This document shows positions 26,527 to 39,169 of a stretch of DNA of 64,000 nt, one piece after another. The position numbers and the translations under genes were made by a program. Position 1 is the stretch's first letter. Each line of letters begins with the position of its first letter. Source of the stretch: Bacillus swezeyi (GTDB lineage Bacteria > Bacillota > Bacilli > Bacillales > Bacillaceae); the NCBI RefSeq assembly GCF_001969815.1, contig NZ_MRBK01000006.1:496001-560000 (forward strand), in the 5' to 3' direction. The notes under the pieces were generated by a model. It saw only the letters and a program-made list of their open reading frames with translations, had not been told where the DNA came from and did not search any database.

Positions 26527-26569
26527 ATTATAATTCAATACCCTGACAGCTATTGTCAGGGTATTGAAT
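26527..26569. promoter_or_regulatory. -10 element with adjoining 37-bp palindrome upstream of the DJ-1/PfpI gene
   Basis: ATTCAATACCCTGACA / TGTCAGGGTATTGAAT is a perfect 16-bp inverted repeat around 5 bases at 26533-26569. On the minus strand it is followed at once by TATAAT (26527-26532), so it covers the -35 area. It has no T-run for termination. An operator for a repressor fits best. Confidence 0.6.
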
Positions 26570-26671
26570 GACTTGATGAAATTTTTTTAATTCCGACAGA
26601 ACTTCAAAACCTTGAATAGATTTGCCGTAACTTAAAAGTATTTCACAATTGGTATAGTCGGATCTGTCTTC
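26528..26671 (-). pseudogene. Possible C-terminal fragment of an HxlR-type regulator
   Basis: An open frame without a start reads DYTNCEILLSYGKSIQGFEV, LSELKKFHQVIQ and a stop at 26528. The YGKSI...L pattern is reminiscent of the HxlR C-terminus (LT.YGKSL). HxlR repressors often control neighbouring redox genes. The fragment runs into the palindrome and the -10 element. The similarity is weak. Confidence 0.25.
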
Positions 26672-26720
26672 CTACTTAGAAGCATGTATCTCTTTCCTTG
26701 GGAATTTAATTACATTTAAA

Positions 26721-26757
26721 AAAGCTTGGCCGAATCAAACGGCCAAGCTCTTTTTAT
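26721..26757 (-). terminator. Terminator of the glycolytic operon (after eno)
   Basis: On the minus strand AGCTTGGCCG / CGGCCAAGCT forms a 10-bp stem with a 7-base loop followed by TTTTTT, 3 bases past the eno stop. Confidence 0.95.
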
Positions 26758-26759
26758 GC

Positions 26760-28067
<1,308 letters not shown>

Positions 28068-28074
28068 TTAAATC

Positions 28075-30376
<2,302 letters not shown>

Positions 30377-30394
30377 TTATGCAGTGTTTTGTGC

Positions 30395-31579
30395 TTATTT
30401 ATCGTTTAATGCTTTTACGCCTGGAAGTTCTTTGCCTTCCATAAATTCAAGGGAAGCTCCGCCGCCTGTTGAAATATGGCTCATTTGATCGGCAAGGCCG
30501 AACTTTTCAACCGCAGCTGCAGAGTCTCCTCCGCCGATGACAGAGTATGTATCTTTTGCCTCTGCTAAGGCTTCAGCGACCGCTCTGGTTCCTTTGGCAA
30601 ACGCGTCAAGTTCAAACACGCCCATCGGTCCGTTCCAAACGACAAGCTTGCTGTTTTTGATCACATCAGCATATGTTTCTTGTGTTTTTGCTCCGATGTC
30701 AAGCGCTTCCCAGTCGCTAGGAATTTCGCTGACCGGCACCATTTTCGTATTGGCGTCGTTTGAGAAGTCGTCTGCAACAAGCACGTCTTCAGGCATGTAG
30801 AAGTTTACGCCTTTTTCTTTAGCCCGGTCCATGAAAGACTTGGCCAATTCAATTTTGTCTTCTTCCAGCAGGGATTTTCCCACTTCATGTCCAAGCGCTT
30901 TGACAAATGTGTAAGCAAGACCGCCCCCGATGATCAGGTTGTCCACTTTCTCAAGAAGACTTTCGATCACGCCGATTTTGTCTTTTACTTTTGCTCCGCC
31001 GATAATCGCTGTAAACGGACGTTCAGGATTTGACAAAGCTTTGCCGAGCACTTCAAGCTCTTTTTCCATCAGGAAGCCTGCGACAGCCGGAAGATGCTCT
31101 GCGATGCCTGCAGTTGAAGCGTGAGCCCGGTGAGCCGCTCCGAATGCGTCATTGACGTATACATCCGCAAGGTCAGCAAATGCTTTTGAAAGCTCGGAGT
31201 CATTTTTTTCTTCTCCCGGATAGAAACGGACATTTTCTAATACGAGAATGTCTCCGTCTTTCATGTCGGCGATTTGTGTTTTTACTGCATCACCGTATGC
31301 TTCATCTGCTTTTTTCACGTCTTTGCCAAGCAGTTCGCCAAGTCTTGCGGCCACAGGAGTTAAACGGAGCTCTTCTGAAACCTGGCCTTTAGGACGGCCC
31401 AAGTGGCTTGCGAGAAGAACTTTTGCCCCCTGCTCTGTTAAATACTGAATTGTCGGAAGTGCAGCGCGGATTCTCGTATCATCCGTAACTTTCCCATCTT
31501 TCATTGGAACGTTAAAGTCAACACGGCAGAAAACAACACGGCCTTTTACATCAATGTCTTTTACTGATTTTTTGTTCAT
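30395..31579 (-). CDS. pgk: Phosphoglycerate kinase
   Basis: The 394-residue two-domain kinase has [11 protein letters not shown] near residue 20, ASHLGRPKG, the hinge and nucleotide-binding [20 protein letters not shown], and the C-terminal [14 protein letters not shown]. It makes ATP from 1,3-bisphosphoglycerate. It lies 165 bases after gapA; that gap contains a possible extra promoter and a hairpin. ATG 31579 follows AAAGGAGGAAC. Confidence 0.98.
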   Translation of the reverse strand: MNKKSVKDIDVKGRVVFCRVDFNVPMKDGKVTDDTRIRAALPTIQYLTEQGAKVLLASHLGRPKGQVSEELRLTPVAARLGELLGKDVKKADEAYGDAVKTQIADMKDGDILVLENVRFYPGEEKNDSELSKAFADLADVYVNDAFGAAHRAHASTAGIAEHLPAVAGFLMEKELEVLGKALSNPERPFTAIIGGAKVKDKIGVIESLLEKVDNLIIGGGLAYTFVKALGHEVGKSLLEEDKIELAKSFMDRAKEKGVNFYMPEDVLVADDFSNDANTKMVPVSEIPSDWEALDIGAKTQETYADVIKNSKLVVWNGPMGVFELDAFAKGTRAVAEALAEAKDTYSVIGGGDSAAAVEKFGLADQMSHISTGGGASLEFMEGKELPGVKALNDK

Positions 31580-31646
31580 GACTCAGGAGTTCCTCCTTTA
31601 AATGAATTACAATCCTGAAAACGGAAATCCCTGATGTATATGGAAA

Positions 31647-31716
31647 AAGGGAAAGGGAGTGTGTATCCCCTTCCCTTGTCCGCTTTCATTATAGCGTTTC
31701 TCTCTTCAAGAACCAA
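31647..31716 (-). promoter_or_regulatory. Possible pgk promoter with an adjacent hairpin
   Basis: On the minus strand TTGGTT (31711-31716) and TATAAT (31688-31693) are 17 bases apart. Directly downstream, AAGGGAAGGGG pairs with CTCCCTTTCCCTT (31647-31677), followed by TTTCC. The hairpin could limit read-through from gapA and lower pgk expression, or stabilise the 5' end of a pgk-eno mRNA. In B. subtilis both a gapA-cggR short message and a separate pgk promoter are known. Confidence 0.55.
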
Positions 31717-31744
31717 GCCTGATTCTTTTCAATCTGCTTTCGGA

Positions 31745-32752
31745 TTAAAGACCTTGTTTTGCAATGTAAGCGGCAAGGTCAACTACACGGTGAGAATATC
31801 CGCTTTCGTTGTCATACCAAGAAATCACTTTCACCATGCTGCCTTCCATAACCATTGTAGAAAGGGCATCGATTGTAGAAGAGTTAGCATTGCCGTTGTA
31901 GTCTTTAGATACAAGCGGCTCTTCGCTGTATCCAAGAACTCCGTTTAATTCGCCTTCTGCTGCTTCTTTAAACGCTGCGTTTACTTCTTCAGCTGTTACT
32001 TCTTTGTCAAGTTCAGCAACCAGGTCAACAAGTGATACGTTTGGTGTAGGAACACGCATTGCTCCGCCGTTCAGTTTGCCTTTCAGTTCAGGAAGTACAA
32101 GGGAAACGGCTTTCGCTGCACCAGTTGTTGTAGGAATGATGCTTTCAGCTGCCGCACGCGCACGACGGTAGTCTTTGTGCGGAAGATCAAGAATTTGCTG
32201 ATCGTTTGTGTAAGAGTGAACAGTTGTCATCATACCGCGTTTGATGCCGAATTTGTCGTTAAGAACTTTTGCAAACGGCGCAAGGCAGTTTGTTGTGCAA
32301 GATGCGTTAGAGATCACTTGATGGTTTGCCGCATCATATTTATCTTCGTTAACACCCATAACAATTGTGATATCTTCTTCACTTGCTGGAGCTGAGATGA
32401 TGACTTTTTTCGCGCCAGCTTCCAAATGTTTAGCCGCATCCGCGCGTTTTGTGAAGAAACCAGTTGATTCAACAACGATTTCAACGCCTTGTTTTCCCCA
32501 GCTTAGTTTAGCAGGGTCGCGTTCAGCTGTTACTTCGATCGTTTGACCGTTAACAACTAGGTTGTTTCCGTCTACAGAAACCTCTGCATCCAATTTTCCG
32601 TGTACTGAATCATATTGTAATAGGTGAGCAAGCATGTTAGCGTCTGTCAAATCGTTAACTGCTACAACCTCAACTTCAGGATTTTTCAATGCTGCGCGGA
32701 ATACGTTACGTCCAATACGACCAAAACCATTAATACCGACTTTTACTGCCAT
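31745..32752 (-). CDS. gapA: Glyceraldehyde-3-phosphate dehydrogenase, glycolytic (GapA)
   Basis: The 335-residue enzyme has the NAD-binding [10 protein letters not shown] at residues 7-16, VNDLTD (Asp at ~35 favours NAD), and the catalytic Cys152 in [19 protein letters not shown] with His near 179 supports catalysis. It is the NAD-dependent glycolytic form, as its position directly after cggR requires. ATG 32752 follows AAAGGAGG. The operon's strongest expression is expected here. Confidence 0.98.
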   Translation of the reverse strand: MAVKVGINGFGRIGRNVFRAALKNPEVEVVAVNDLTDANMLAHLLQYDSVHGKLDAEVSVDGNNLVVNGQTIEVTAERDPAKLSWGKQGVEIVVESTGFFTKRADAAKHLEAGAKKVIISAPASEEDITIVMGVNEDKYDAANHQVISNASCTTNCLAPFAKVLNDKFGIKRGMMTTVHSYTNDQQILDLPHKDYRRARAAAESIIPTTTGAAKAVSLVLPELKGKLNGGAMRVPTPNVSLVDLVAELDKEVTAEEVNAAFKEAAEGELNGVLGYSEEPLVSKDYNGNANSSTIDALSTMVMEGSMVKVISWYDNESGYSHRVVDLAAYIAKQGL

Positions 32753-32785
32753 GATGATTTCCTCCTTTAAGTAAATGAGAGATAT

Positions 32786-33826
32786 TTAATATATATTGAG
32801 GGAAGAATCTTCCCTTAATAACTGTTTTGCGGCTCCTTCATCTGTAATCAGAATCGTATTGCGGGGTTTTTTAAAGTAAGCCTCAATGGCGCCCGCTTTT
32901 GATGAGCCTCCCGCCACTGCAATAATGTTGGGGATCGAGTCAAGATCCTCCAGCTGAATGCCGACGCTGTGCACTTTGTGGATGACCTCTCCGTGACGGT
33001 CAAAATAATAGCCGAACGCCTCTGCAACAGCTTTATTTTCTTCTATCGTCTTCAAATCTTCCTCAGGTGTATTTCTTCGTTCTGCCATTGTTTTAGCATC
33101 CCCGATTCCATGAATCACCATACTGGACGATTGAATGGTCTGAAGCACTTCTTTAATAGAAGGTTCCTCAATAATAGAAGAATATGCTTCTTTGCTTAAC
33201 TGGCCCGGCACAAATAACAGTTTGTATGTACCGGAAGCTTTCTCGGCCATATGGGCGCAGATCGTATTCGCCTGATTTCTGACGTTTTCACCGAGTCCGC
33301 CTCTTGCAGGAACAAAAAGCAGCTTGCGGTTTTTCGAGTCAGGCTTCATCATTTCGGCTACGGCTTCCAGGGTCGTGCCTCCGGTAACGGCGACGATATT
33401 TTCCCCTTTAAACCTGTTTTTCATGCATGTGACAGCCGCTCTCCCCATCTCTTTTTTGACCCATGGGGAATGGTCGCTGTCTCCTGACACAATGATGACC
33501 TGTTCGAGATTCAACCTCTCTTTTAATGTATTTTCCAAAAGGGTCAATCCTAAAACGTCCTTCATTGTATCTTCAAGGATTTTCAGCAGGTCAGATCCTT
33601 CAGGTGTCAGTGTCATGCCGGTCGTTTTGATTTCAAGGAGATTTTGCTCTTTTAAAAACTGAACCTCCGCCCTTAAAATCCGCTCGCTTATACCGAGACT
33701 GGCGGCAAGACTTCTTCTGCCGATCGGTTCAGTCAGCCTTATGTACTGCAGAATTTCGTACCTTTTTTGCATGACATCGAGTAGATCCGGCAATAATTTT
33801 TTTTGAGCCTGTATTAGTTGATTCAT
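32786..33826 (-). CDS. cggR: CggR, central glycolytic genes regulator
   Basis: The 346-residue repressor has an N-terminal winged HTH (PIGRRSLAASLGISERILRA) and a SorC/DeoR-type sugar-binding domain (~90-346, ENIVAVTGGTTLEAVAEMMK, LFVPARGGLGE, VAVAGGSSKAGA-like). Fructose-1,6-bisphosphate relieves repression of the gapA operon. It is the first gene of that operon and controls its own promoter through the operator at 33854. It is six residues longer at the C-terminus than in B. subtilis. Confidence 0.97.
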   Translation of the reverse strand: MNQLIQAQKKLLPDLLDVMQKRYEILQYIRLTEPIGRRSLAASLGISERILRAEVQFLKEQNLLEIKTTGMTLTPEGSDLLKILEDTMKDVLGLTLLENTLKERLNLEQVIIVSGDSDHSPWVKKEMGRAAVTCMKNRFKGENIVAVTGGTTLEAVAEMMKPDSKNRKLLFVPARGGLGENVRNQANTICAHMAEKASGTYKLLFVPGQLSKEAYSSIIEEPSIKEVLQTIQSSSMVIHGIGDAKTMAERRNTPEEDLKTIEENKAVAEAFGYYFDRHGEVIHKVHSVGIQLEDLDSIPNIIAVAGGSSKAGAIEAYFKKPRNTILITDEGAAKQLLREDSSLNIY

Positions 33827-33853
33827 GCCAAAACGTTCCTTTCATCTCAACAT

Positions 33854-33890
33854 GGACATTTTATGTCCCGCTATGACTGAAAACGTCCCA
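33854..33890 (-). promoter_or_regulatory. CggR operator
   Basis: On the minus strand the two half-sites GGGACGTTTTCAGTCA and GCGGGACATAAAATGTCC match the known B. subtilis CggR site, which has a direct repeat of GGGAC and a final TGTCC. It lies 28 bases upstream of cggR. Confidence 0.9.
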
Positions 33891-33928
33891 CCTCAGCCAA
33901 AAAAAAATTGCTCCTGCTTTCATTTATT

Positions 33929-33957
33929 ATTTTAACAGGGTTAAAATGTTTATTCAA
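33929..33957 (-). promoter_or_regulatory. Promoter of the cggR-gapA operon
   Basis: TTGAAT (33952-33957) and TAAAAT (33929-33934) on the minus strand are separated by exactly 17 bases and sit just upstream of the CggR operator, which would block the transcribing polymerase. Between here and 34143 nothing else is seen. Confidence 0.6.
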
Positions 33958-34143
33958 CTGTTAAGAAACATTTCCTCGACAATATTCGCACAGTTGTCAC
34001 ACCTGGTTTTTCTATTCTAATGATGTTTCTCTCATCTTTATCTTATGCAAATGTTATCAAAAAGTGAATCCGCCATAAAAAACAGCTTGCCCGCCAACGC
34101 TTGTATTCATCGTCACAGCTGCGTTTCGGCGCTTACGAATGAT

Positions 34144-34237
34144 AAAAAAAGAACGGCGGCTAAACGTCCTGTCCGAACGCCGCCGTCATGACATCCTGTG
34201 AAAAACAAGCAACGGCGGTTATCCAAAACACCGCCGT
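34144..34237 (-). terminator. Two tandem terminators after araE
   Basis: On the minus strand ACGGCGGT / ACCGCCGT (34212-34237) followed by T-rich sequence comes first. Then ACGGCGGC / GCCGCCGT (34153-34186) is followed by seven T. The two share the sequences around them, including CACAGGA, which suggests duplication. They insulate the strong gapA promoter. Confidence 0.85.
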
Positions 34238-34354
34238 CAATGTCCTGTGTAAGTCAGGCCCTGGACTTGAAGCGTTTTCAAAAAAAGTTTTGGTTTTTAT
34301 AGAGTGATGCTGTTGCCGACAGTCCTGAGAAAGCTTGACCACTTTTAAAACGTT

Positions 34355-35767
34355 TCATTTTGTCCAAAGCTTTTCGATCTCTTCCAGCGATTTATTCTTG
34401 GTTTCAGGACAAATCGTGACAACAAACAGAAAGCAGAGAATGTTGATGACTGCAAAAATCCAGAAGGTATACGCAAGGCCTAATGAGCTGATCATCATCG
34501 GTACAAATTGTCCGATCGCCCAGTTGGCTCCCCATAAGAAGATGGTCGCAATGCCGGCGGCGCGCGCCCGCAGGTGATTCGGGAATATTTCAGAAATCAT
34601 AATCCATGTGATAGGTCCGACCGATACACAGAATGCGGCTACAAAACCCAAAATAAAGAAGACCAGCATGAATCCGTCTGTTAATTGAAAATAAAAAGAT
34701 GTACCGATTAAAATCATAAAAATAGCCATGAAGGCGGAGCCGATGGACATCAGCTTTTTACGTCCGACCTTATCAATGAGCAGAACTGCAATCACAGTAA
34801 AAATGACTTCTACGACACCGACGACACAAGTTGTAACAAATCCGGCATTCTGTCCGAATCCCATCATTTTAAATATTTCCGGCCCGTAGTATGTGATGGC
34901 GTTCATGCCGATGACCTGATTGAACAGCGCCAGCAAGATCCCGATGAACAGCGCCTTTCTGAGGCCCGGCTTAAAGAGCTGGGATAATGATCCCATCTGT
35001 TCTATCTTCAATGAATTTTCAATGTTCTCTAATTCTTCTTTTGCAACAGCTTCCCCATTAATGCGTGTAAGAATCCTCAATGCTTCTTTTGTTCTTCCGG
35101 CTTTGGCCAGCCATCTCGGGCTTTCCGGCACAACCAGGAGCACAAGGAAAAAGATAACGGATGGAACCATTCCATAGGCGAGCATCCATCTCCAGCCGGT
35201 GTGTACGCCCCATTCATATGTACCGGATCGCTGGACGGCAAGATTGATAAAGTAGGTCGCGGAGATGCCCAAAATCGTAAAGAGCTGATATAAGGAAGAT
35301 AAGCTTCCGCGGATGGCAGGCGGCGCCGCTTCTGTAATGTACGTGACAGACAGTGATGAACCCATGCCGATCCCTAAACCGCCGATGATTCTTGCAATGA
35401 TTAAAATCGACACGTCTTGAGAAAGGGCCGAAATGATCGCGGATATCGCAAACAACAGAGCCGCCGTCATCAAGACTTTTTTCCTTCCGAACCGGTCGCT
35501 TAAGAAACCGGAAATTCCGACTCCTACAACGCCCCCAATCATAATGCTGGATATCACAAGGCCTTCCATAAAAGGGCTCAAGCGGTACAGATCTTTCAGA
35601 AAACCGATTGCGCCGGATATGACTGCCGTATCATATCCATACAATAAACCGCCGAGTCCCGCCGCACACGAAATCAAAATGACAAATCCCATTGAATGGC
35701 TTTTGGAAACTGGAACATTCGTTTCTGCCTGAGCTGGATGATTTGCCTCTCCTCCTGAGAATTTCAA
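34355..35767 (-). CDS. araE: AraE, L-arabinose/proton symporter
   Basis: The protein is a 12-segment MFS sugar porter, nearly identical to B. subtilis AraE from SKSHSMGFVILISCAAGLGG onward, with RFGRKK loops, PESPRWLA, and the C-terminal PETKNKSLEEIEKLW. The start is unclear: where B. subtilis has ATG behind AGGAGGA, this sequence has AGGAGGAGAGGCAAATCATC with no start codon in frame. I use TTG 35767, the last in-frame start before that site (470 residues). Starts further upstream would lie inside an AraR operator. Confidence 0.9.
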   Translation of the reverse strand: MKFSGGEANHPAQAETNVPVSKSHSMGFVILISCAAGLGGLLYGYDTAVISGAIGFLKDLYRLSPFMEGLVISSIMIGGVVGVGISGFLSDRFGRKKVLMTAALLFAISAIISALSQDVSILIIARIIGGLGIGMGSSLSVTYITEAAPPAIRGSLSSLYQLFTILGISATYFINLAVQRSGTYEWGVHTGWRWMLAYGMVPSVIFFLVLLVVPESPRWLAKAGRTKEALRILTRINGEAVAKEELENIENSLKIEQMGSLSQLFKPGLRKALFIGILLALFNQVIGMNAITYYGPEIFKMMGFGQNAGFVTTCVVGVVEVIFTVIAVLLIDKVGRKKLMSIGSAFMAIFMILIGTSFYFQLTDGFMLVFFILGFVAAFCVSVGPITWIMISEIFPNHLRARAAGIATIFLWGANWAIGQFVPMMISSLGLAYTFWIFAVINILCFLFVVTICPETKNKSLEEIEKLWTK

Positions 35768-35791
35768 TAAAGCGCTTTCAATACGGGGTCT

Positions 35792-35880
35792 TGTTGTCCG
35801 TACATATCTTATAATCAAAGAATACAAACCTAAATTAGTACGTACAATTATAGAATAATTATATTTGTATTTTCTGTCAA
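35792..35880 (-). promoter_or_regulatory. araE promoter with two AraR boxes
   Basis: On the minus strand TTGACA (35875-35880) and TATTCT (35852-35857) are 17 bases apart. AATTGTACGTACTAAT (35834-35849) and ATATGTACGGACAACA (35792-35807) match the AraR consensus ATTTGTACGTACAAAT at 13 and 12 of 16 positions. The cooperative double site is known from B. subtilis araE. Confidence 0.8.
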
Positions 35881-35984
35881 TATTTTTATAGATTTATTGC
35901 TCTGTTATATTGAAATTTATGTGTCCACATGTAGAGGAATAGATATACTAAAATACGATCAAGGCAAATCCATTTCAAAATAAA

Positions 35985-36026
35985 AAAAGCAATGGACGGG
36001 TTTTGCCATTCCATTGCTTTTTGATC
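35985..36026 (-). terminator. Terminator after yvbT
   Basis: On the minus strand AAAAAGCAATGG / CCATTGCTTTTT forms a 12-bp stem with a loop of about 15, ending in T-rich sequence 8 bases past the stop at 36033. Confidence 0.85.
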
Positions 36027-36032
36027 TCCGTT

Positions 36033-37040
36033 TTATCCGTTTTTCCATACATCTGCACTGATTTCAAAGGAGCGCAGTCTATCTGCATGATCATATGTTT
36101 CCGAGTTAATCATGATTTCATCCGCCTGAGTGGTTTGGATAAAGTCTTCAAGCTTTTCCTTCACTTCTTCTGGCCCTCCGATGATCGTAGAGCTGAGCTG
36201 TTCATTTACCATTGCTTTCTCACGCGGCGTCCAGATTTGGTCCATATCATCGACAGGCGGCTTGAGCTGGGTCGGCGCTCCCCTGACAAGGTCTAAAAAT
36301 TTCTGATAGTGCGATGTCGCAAGGCGCTGCGCTTTCTCGTTTGTATCAGCGGCTATGACGGTCACTCCGACCATCGCATACGGTTCGTCCAATACACCGG
36401 GCTTAAATGAGCTGCGGTACAGTTCTAAAGCAGGCACCGTATTTGCCGGCGAAAAATGAGCCGCAAACGCAAACGGCAAGCCGAGCTCTCCCGCAAGACG
36501 GGCGCTGAATCCGCTGGAACCGAGCAGCCAAATCGGCACATCAAGTCCTTCCCCCGGGATCGCACGCACATGATGTCTCACATTTCCGGACGGTTTAAAA
36601 TAATTGCGCAGCTCTTCCAATTGCTCTGGAAAATCTTCGCCGCTGTTGAGGTTCCGTCTTAATGCCCGCGCTGTCAATTGATCCGTTCCCGGCGCCCGGC
36701 CGAGCCCCAAGTCAATTCTTCCGGGATAGAGCGACTCAAGCGTTCCGAATTGCTCCGCAATCACAAGGGAAGAGTGGTTCGGCAGCATAATACCGCCCGA
36801 TCCGACGCGAATCTTCTCTGTTCCTCCGGCAATATAGCCGATCAAAACAGATGTGGCCGAACTCGCAACACCATCAATATTATGGTGCTCAGCCAGCCAG
36901 AACCTGTGATAGCCCCATTCTTCGGCATGGCGCGCCAAATCCATGGAATGTTTAAAGGATTGGGCCGCATTTCCGCCTTGTACGATAGGAGACAGATTCA
37001 ATACGGAATACTTTGTATTTTTAAAATGCTGTGCTGACAT
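36033..37040 (-). CDS. yvbT: Luciferase-like monooxygenase (YvbT)
   Basis: ATG 37040 ([20 protein letters not shown]) follows GAAGGAGA; 16 further in-frame residues upstream lack a site. The 335-residue protein has the bacterial luciferase TIM-barrel pattern: [16 protein letters not shown] (~45-60), [36 protein letters not shown] and [20 protein letters not shown]. Such enzymes use reduced flavin to oxidise organic substrates; the substrate here is unknown. It is monocistronic. Confidence 0.92.
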   Translation of the reverse strand: MSAQHFKNTKYSVLNLSPIVQGGNAAQSFKHSMDLARHAEEWGYHRFWLAEHHNIDGVASSATSVLIGYIAGGTEKIRVGSGGIMLPNHSSLVIAEQFGTLESLYPGRIDLGLGRAPGTDQLTARALRRNLNSGEDFPEQLEELRNYFKPSGNVRHHVRAIPGEGLDVPIWLLGSSGFSARLAGELGLPFAFAAHFSPANTVPALELYRSSFKPGVLDEPYAMVGVTVIAADTNEKAQRLATSHYQKFLDLVRGAPTQLKPPVDDMDQIWTPREKAMVNEQLSSTIIGGPEEVKEKLEDFIQTTQADEIMINSETYDHADRLRSFEISADVWKNG

Positions 37041-37144
37041 TTTTTCTCCTTCTTCCTGATGAGTATTGTCATTAGAACGATAACACAACAGGGATCATGA
37101 TTTAAAGAAATTAGTTCGATTGATATCGAACTAATATTCAAAAA

Positions 37145-37176
37145 GCTTGCCTCCTTGTTGCGGAGGCAAGCAAAGT
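37145..37176 (-). terminator. Terminator after yvbW
   Basis: On the minus strand GCTTGCCTCC / GGAGGCAAGC forms a 10-bp perfect stem followed by TTTTTG, directly after the yvbW stop. Confidence 0.9.
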
Positions 37177-38531
37177 TAACCATTGACATTAGGCTTTCGC
37201 CCTTTAAACAGATAAGCGACGGTAATGAACATGTATATTCCCGCCGTGACCAAGGTAATGACGATCGAAGTTGTTAAAACGACGCCGATTAATATCGCCG
37301 TCAGCGCAAGAATCGCCAGCCAGGTCGTATAAGGAAACCACTTGACATGATAGCCTGCCGTTACGGTCTGACCGCGTTTTCTCGATTTTAAATGGGCAAT
37401 GGCGATCAGCATCCAAATCATCAGGACCGTATAGCCGAGAGAGCCCATCAAATAATCAAATGTTTGGCTGCCTGCGAATAGAGAAAACAATACACCTACA
37501 TATAAGAAAGACGTACATAACAAGATCGCATAAACCGGCACTTTTTTGGCGGACAGCTTTGAAAAGATTTTCGGCACCCGGCCGTCTGAAGCCTGTGTAT
37601 ACAAAATACGGGATGCGCCGTAAAGTCCGGAGTTCATAGAAGAGATGATCGCCAATAAAATGACGGCATTCATCAAGTGATCCGCTCCGGGAATCCCGAT
37701 CATCTTAAAGACCATCACAAAAGGGCTTTCTGACACACCATTGACTTGATTCCACGGAATCAGACTGACAATAATGAAAAATGGAAGGAGATAAAAAGCA
37801 ATAATCCGTGTCAGCGTGCTGCGGACGGCTCTTGGTACGACCTGCTCCGGGTTTTTCGTCTCCGCCAAGGTCACACCGATGATTTCAGTTCCTCCATATG
37901 AATAGATAACGACTAACATAGCCGTGATCAGCCCGCCGGCGCCATTCGGAAAAAAGCCGCCATGATCGGTTAAATGAGAAAATCCAACTGCAGTATGATT
38001 GCCAAATGAGAAAAATAACAAAATAAATCCGGCTATAATAAAAACGACAATCACCGTGATTTTAATCAAAGCGAGCCAATACTCCGTCTCTGCAAAGCTT
38101 TTGACAGAAAGTAAATTCACGCTGGTGATGACAAGAGAAACAAACAGCGCCAGCACCCAAATCGGCACTCCCGGCAGCCAATATTGCAAAAATATCGCGG
38201 CGACGACAGCCTCTGCTGCAATATTCAGCACCCACATTTTCCAATAAATCCAATCTAAAAAATAAGCGGCGTACGGCCCTAAAATCGATTGAACCAGGTC
38301 CCTGAATGTCCTGGCTTCACGATGTCGAACAGCCATCTCCGCGAGCCCCTGCATAATGAACAGCAAAACCACCCCGCCGATCAGGTAGGCGATCAATACG
38401 GAAGGCCCTGCTAAATCTATCGCTTTGCTGCTTCCTTTAAATAATCCCGCTCCGATCGCTCCGCCCAGCGCCATCATCATAATATGACGGGCAGTCATCG
38501 TGCGCTCAAGCTTCTCTATTTCTTTCTCCAT
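37176..38531 (-). CDS. yvbW: Amino-acid permease of the APC family (YvbW), T-box regulated
   Basis: The 451-residue permease has 12 membrane segments and the APC signature near the N-terminus (MMALGGAIGAGLFKGSSKAI, DLAGPSVLIAYLIGG) plus YSYGGTEIIGVTLAETKNPE. The ATG 38531 follows a run of GAGGAAGTG. A leucine-type T-box directly precedes it, so it probably imports leucine or a related branched-chain amino acid when uncharged tRNA-Leu accumulates. It is monocistronic. Confidence 0.93.
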   Translation of the reverse strand: MEKEIEKLERTMTARHIMMMALGGAIGAGLFKGSSKAIDLAGPSVLIAYLIGGVVLLFIMQGLAEMAVRHREARTFRDLVQSILGPYAAYFLDWIYWKMWVLNIAAEAVVAAIFLQYWLPGVPIWVLALFVSLVITSVNLLSVKSFAETEYWLALIKITVIVVFIIAGFILLFFSFGNHTAVGFSHLTDHGGFFPNGAGGLITAMLVVIYSYGGTEIIGVTLAETKNPEQVVPRAVRSTLTRIIAFYLLPFFIIVSLIPWNQVNGVSESPFVMVFKMIGIPGADHLMNAVILLAIISSMNSGLYGASRILYTQASDGRVPKIFSKLSAKKVPVYAILLCTSFLYVGVLFSLFAGSQTFDYLMGSLGYTVLMIWMLIAIAHLKSRKRGQTVTAGYHVKWFPYTTWLAILALTAILIGVVLTTSIVITLVTAGIYMFITVAYLFKGRKPNVNG

Positions 38532-38562
38532 CTTTCATTCACTTCCTCTATTTAAAATAAAA

Positions 38563-38875
38563 AGGCTCATCGTCTCTTTTTCTTCTTCTGAAGATAAAGA
38601 GACGATGAGCCTTTGAAGCCAACCGCGGTACCACTCTTATTGATTCTATGACTAGAATCCAGCTTTCTTTAGCACAGCCCGCGCTGCGCTATACCCGATA
38701 ACGAAGGTTAACCGTAAAGCCTTCAGGAATTGATGTCTTTCCCTTTTAGCTAGTCCACTCCCGGGCGAGTTCAAAGATTCATTAGACTGCGTCGCACCAA
38801 CCCGCAGCTCTCTTTGCCAATGATGATCTTTTACTGCTCCCGTTCTTCGTGTTTTCTCTGCCTGAAAATATATTC
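38563..38875 (-). promoter_or_regulatory. Leucine-type T-box riboswitch
   Basis: On the minus strand the antiterminator core AGAGTGGTACCGCGGTT (around 38621-38637) is followed by a terminator of 18-bp arms (GGCTCATCGTCTCTTT) and a T-run. In stem I the specifier region reads TTTGAACTCGCCCGGGAGTGG with CTC, a leucine codon, in the usual position. Uncharged tRNA-Leu should open transcription of yvbW. Confidence 0.9.
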
Positions 38876-38879
38876 ATAT

Positions 38880-38908
38880 AATATACGTTCTTATTTTCAC
38901 TTTGTCAA
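38880..38908 (-). promoter_or_regulatory. Promoter of the yvbW T-box transcript
   Basis: On the minus strand TTGACA (38903-38908) and TATATT (38880-38885) are 17 bases apart, just before the T-box. From 38909 to 39169 no gene is visible; the right end is the leader of the next gene. Confidence 0.75.
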
Positions 38909-39169
38909 TACGAAAAAGTGTAACTAAATTTTAAAATTTAAATTTTTCTTTATTTTCAAGGAGAATTGCCTTTTCTATTAAGAAATGCAAGAGGATAAGA
39001 GCACAACTTTATCTTACTTAGAGAGTTTAAGATCGAAGAATGAAGAAAAAATCAGCAGATATCCTCCGAAAAAAATAGTTAAATTGAAATATTATTCAAA
39101 CTTTACAAAATATTTTAACGATGATAGAGTGTGAACCGAATCATGATATCAGCTAAAGGAGGAAAAAAC

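Noticed and set aside
34050..34260. GC-rich hairpins resembling REP-type intergenic repeats.
   Set aside because: Only two adjacent copies exist in the window and both have the place and T-runs of terminators after araE.
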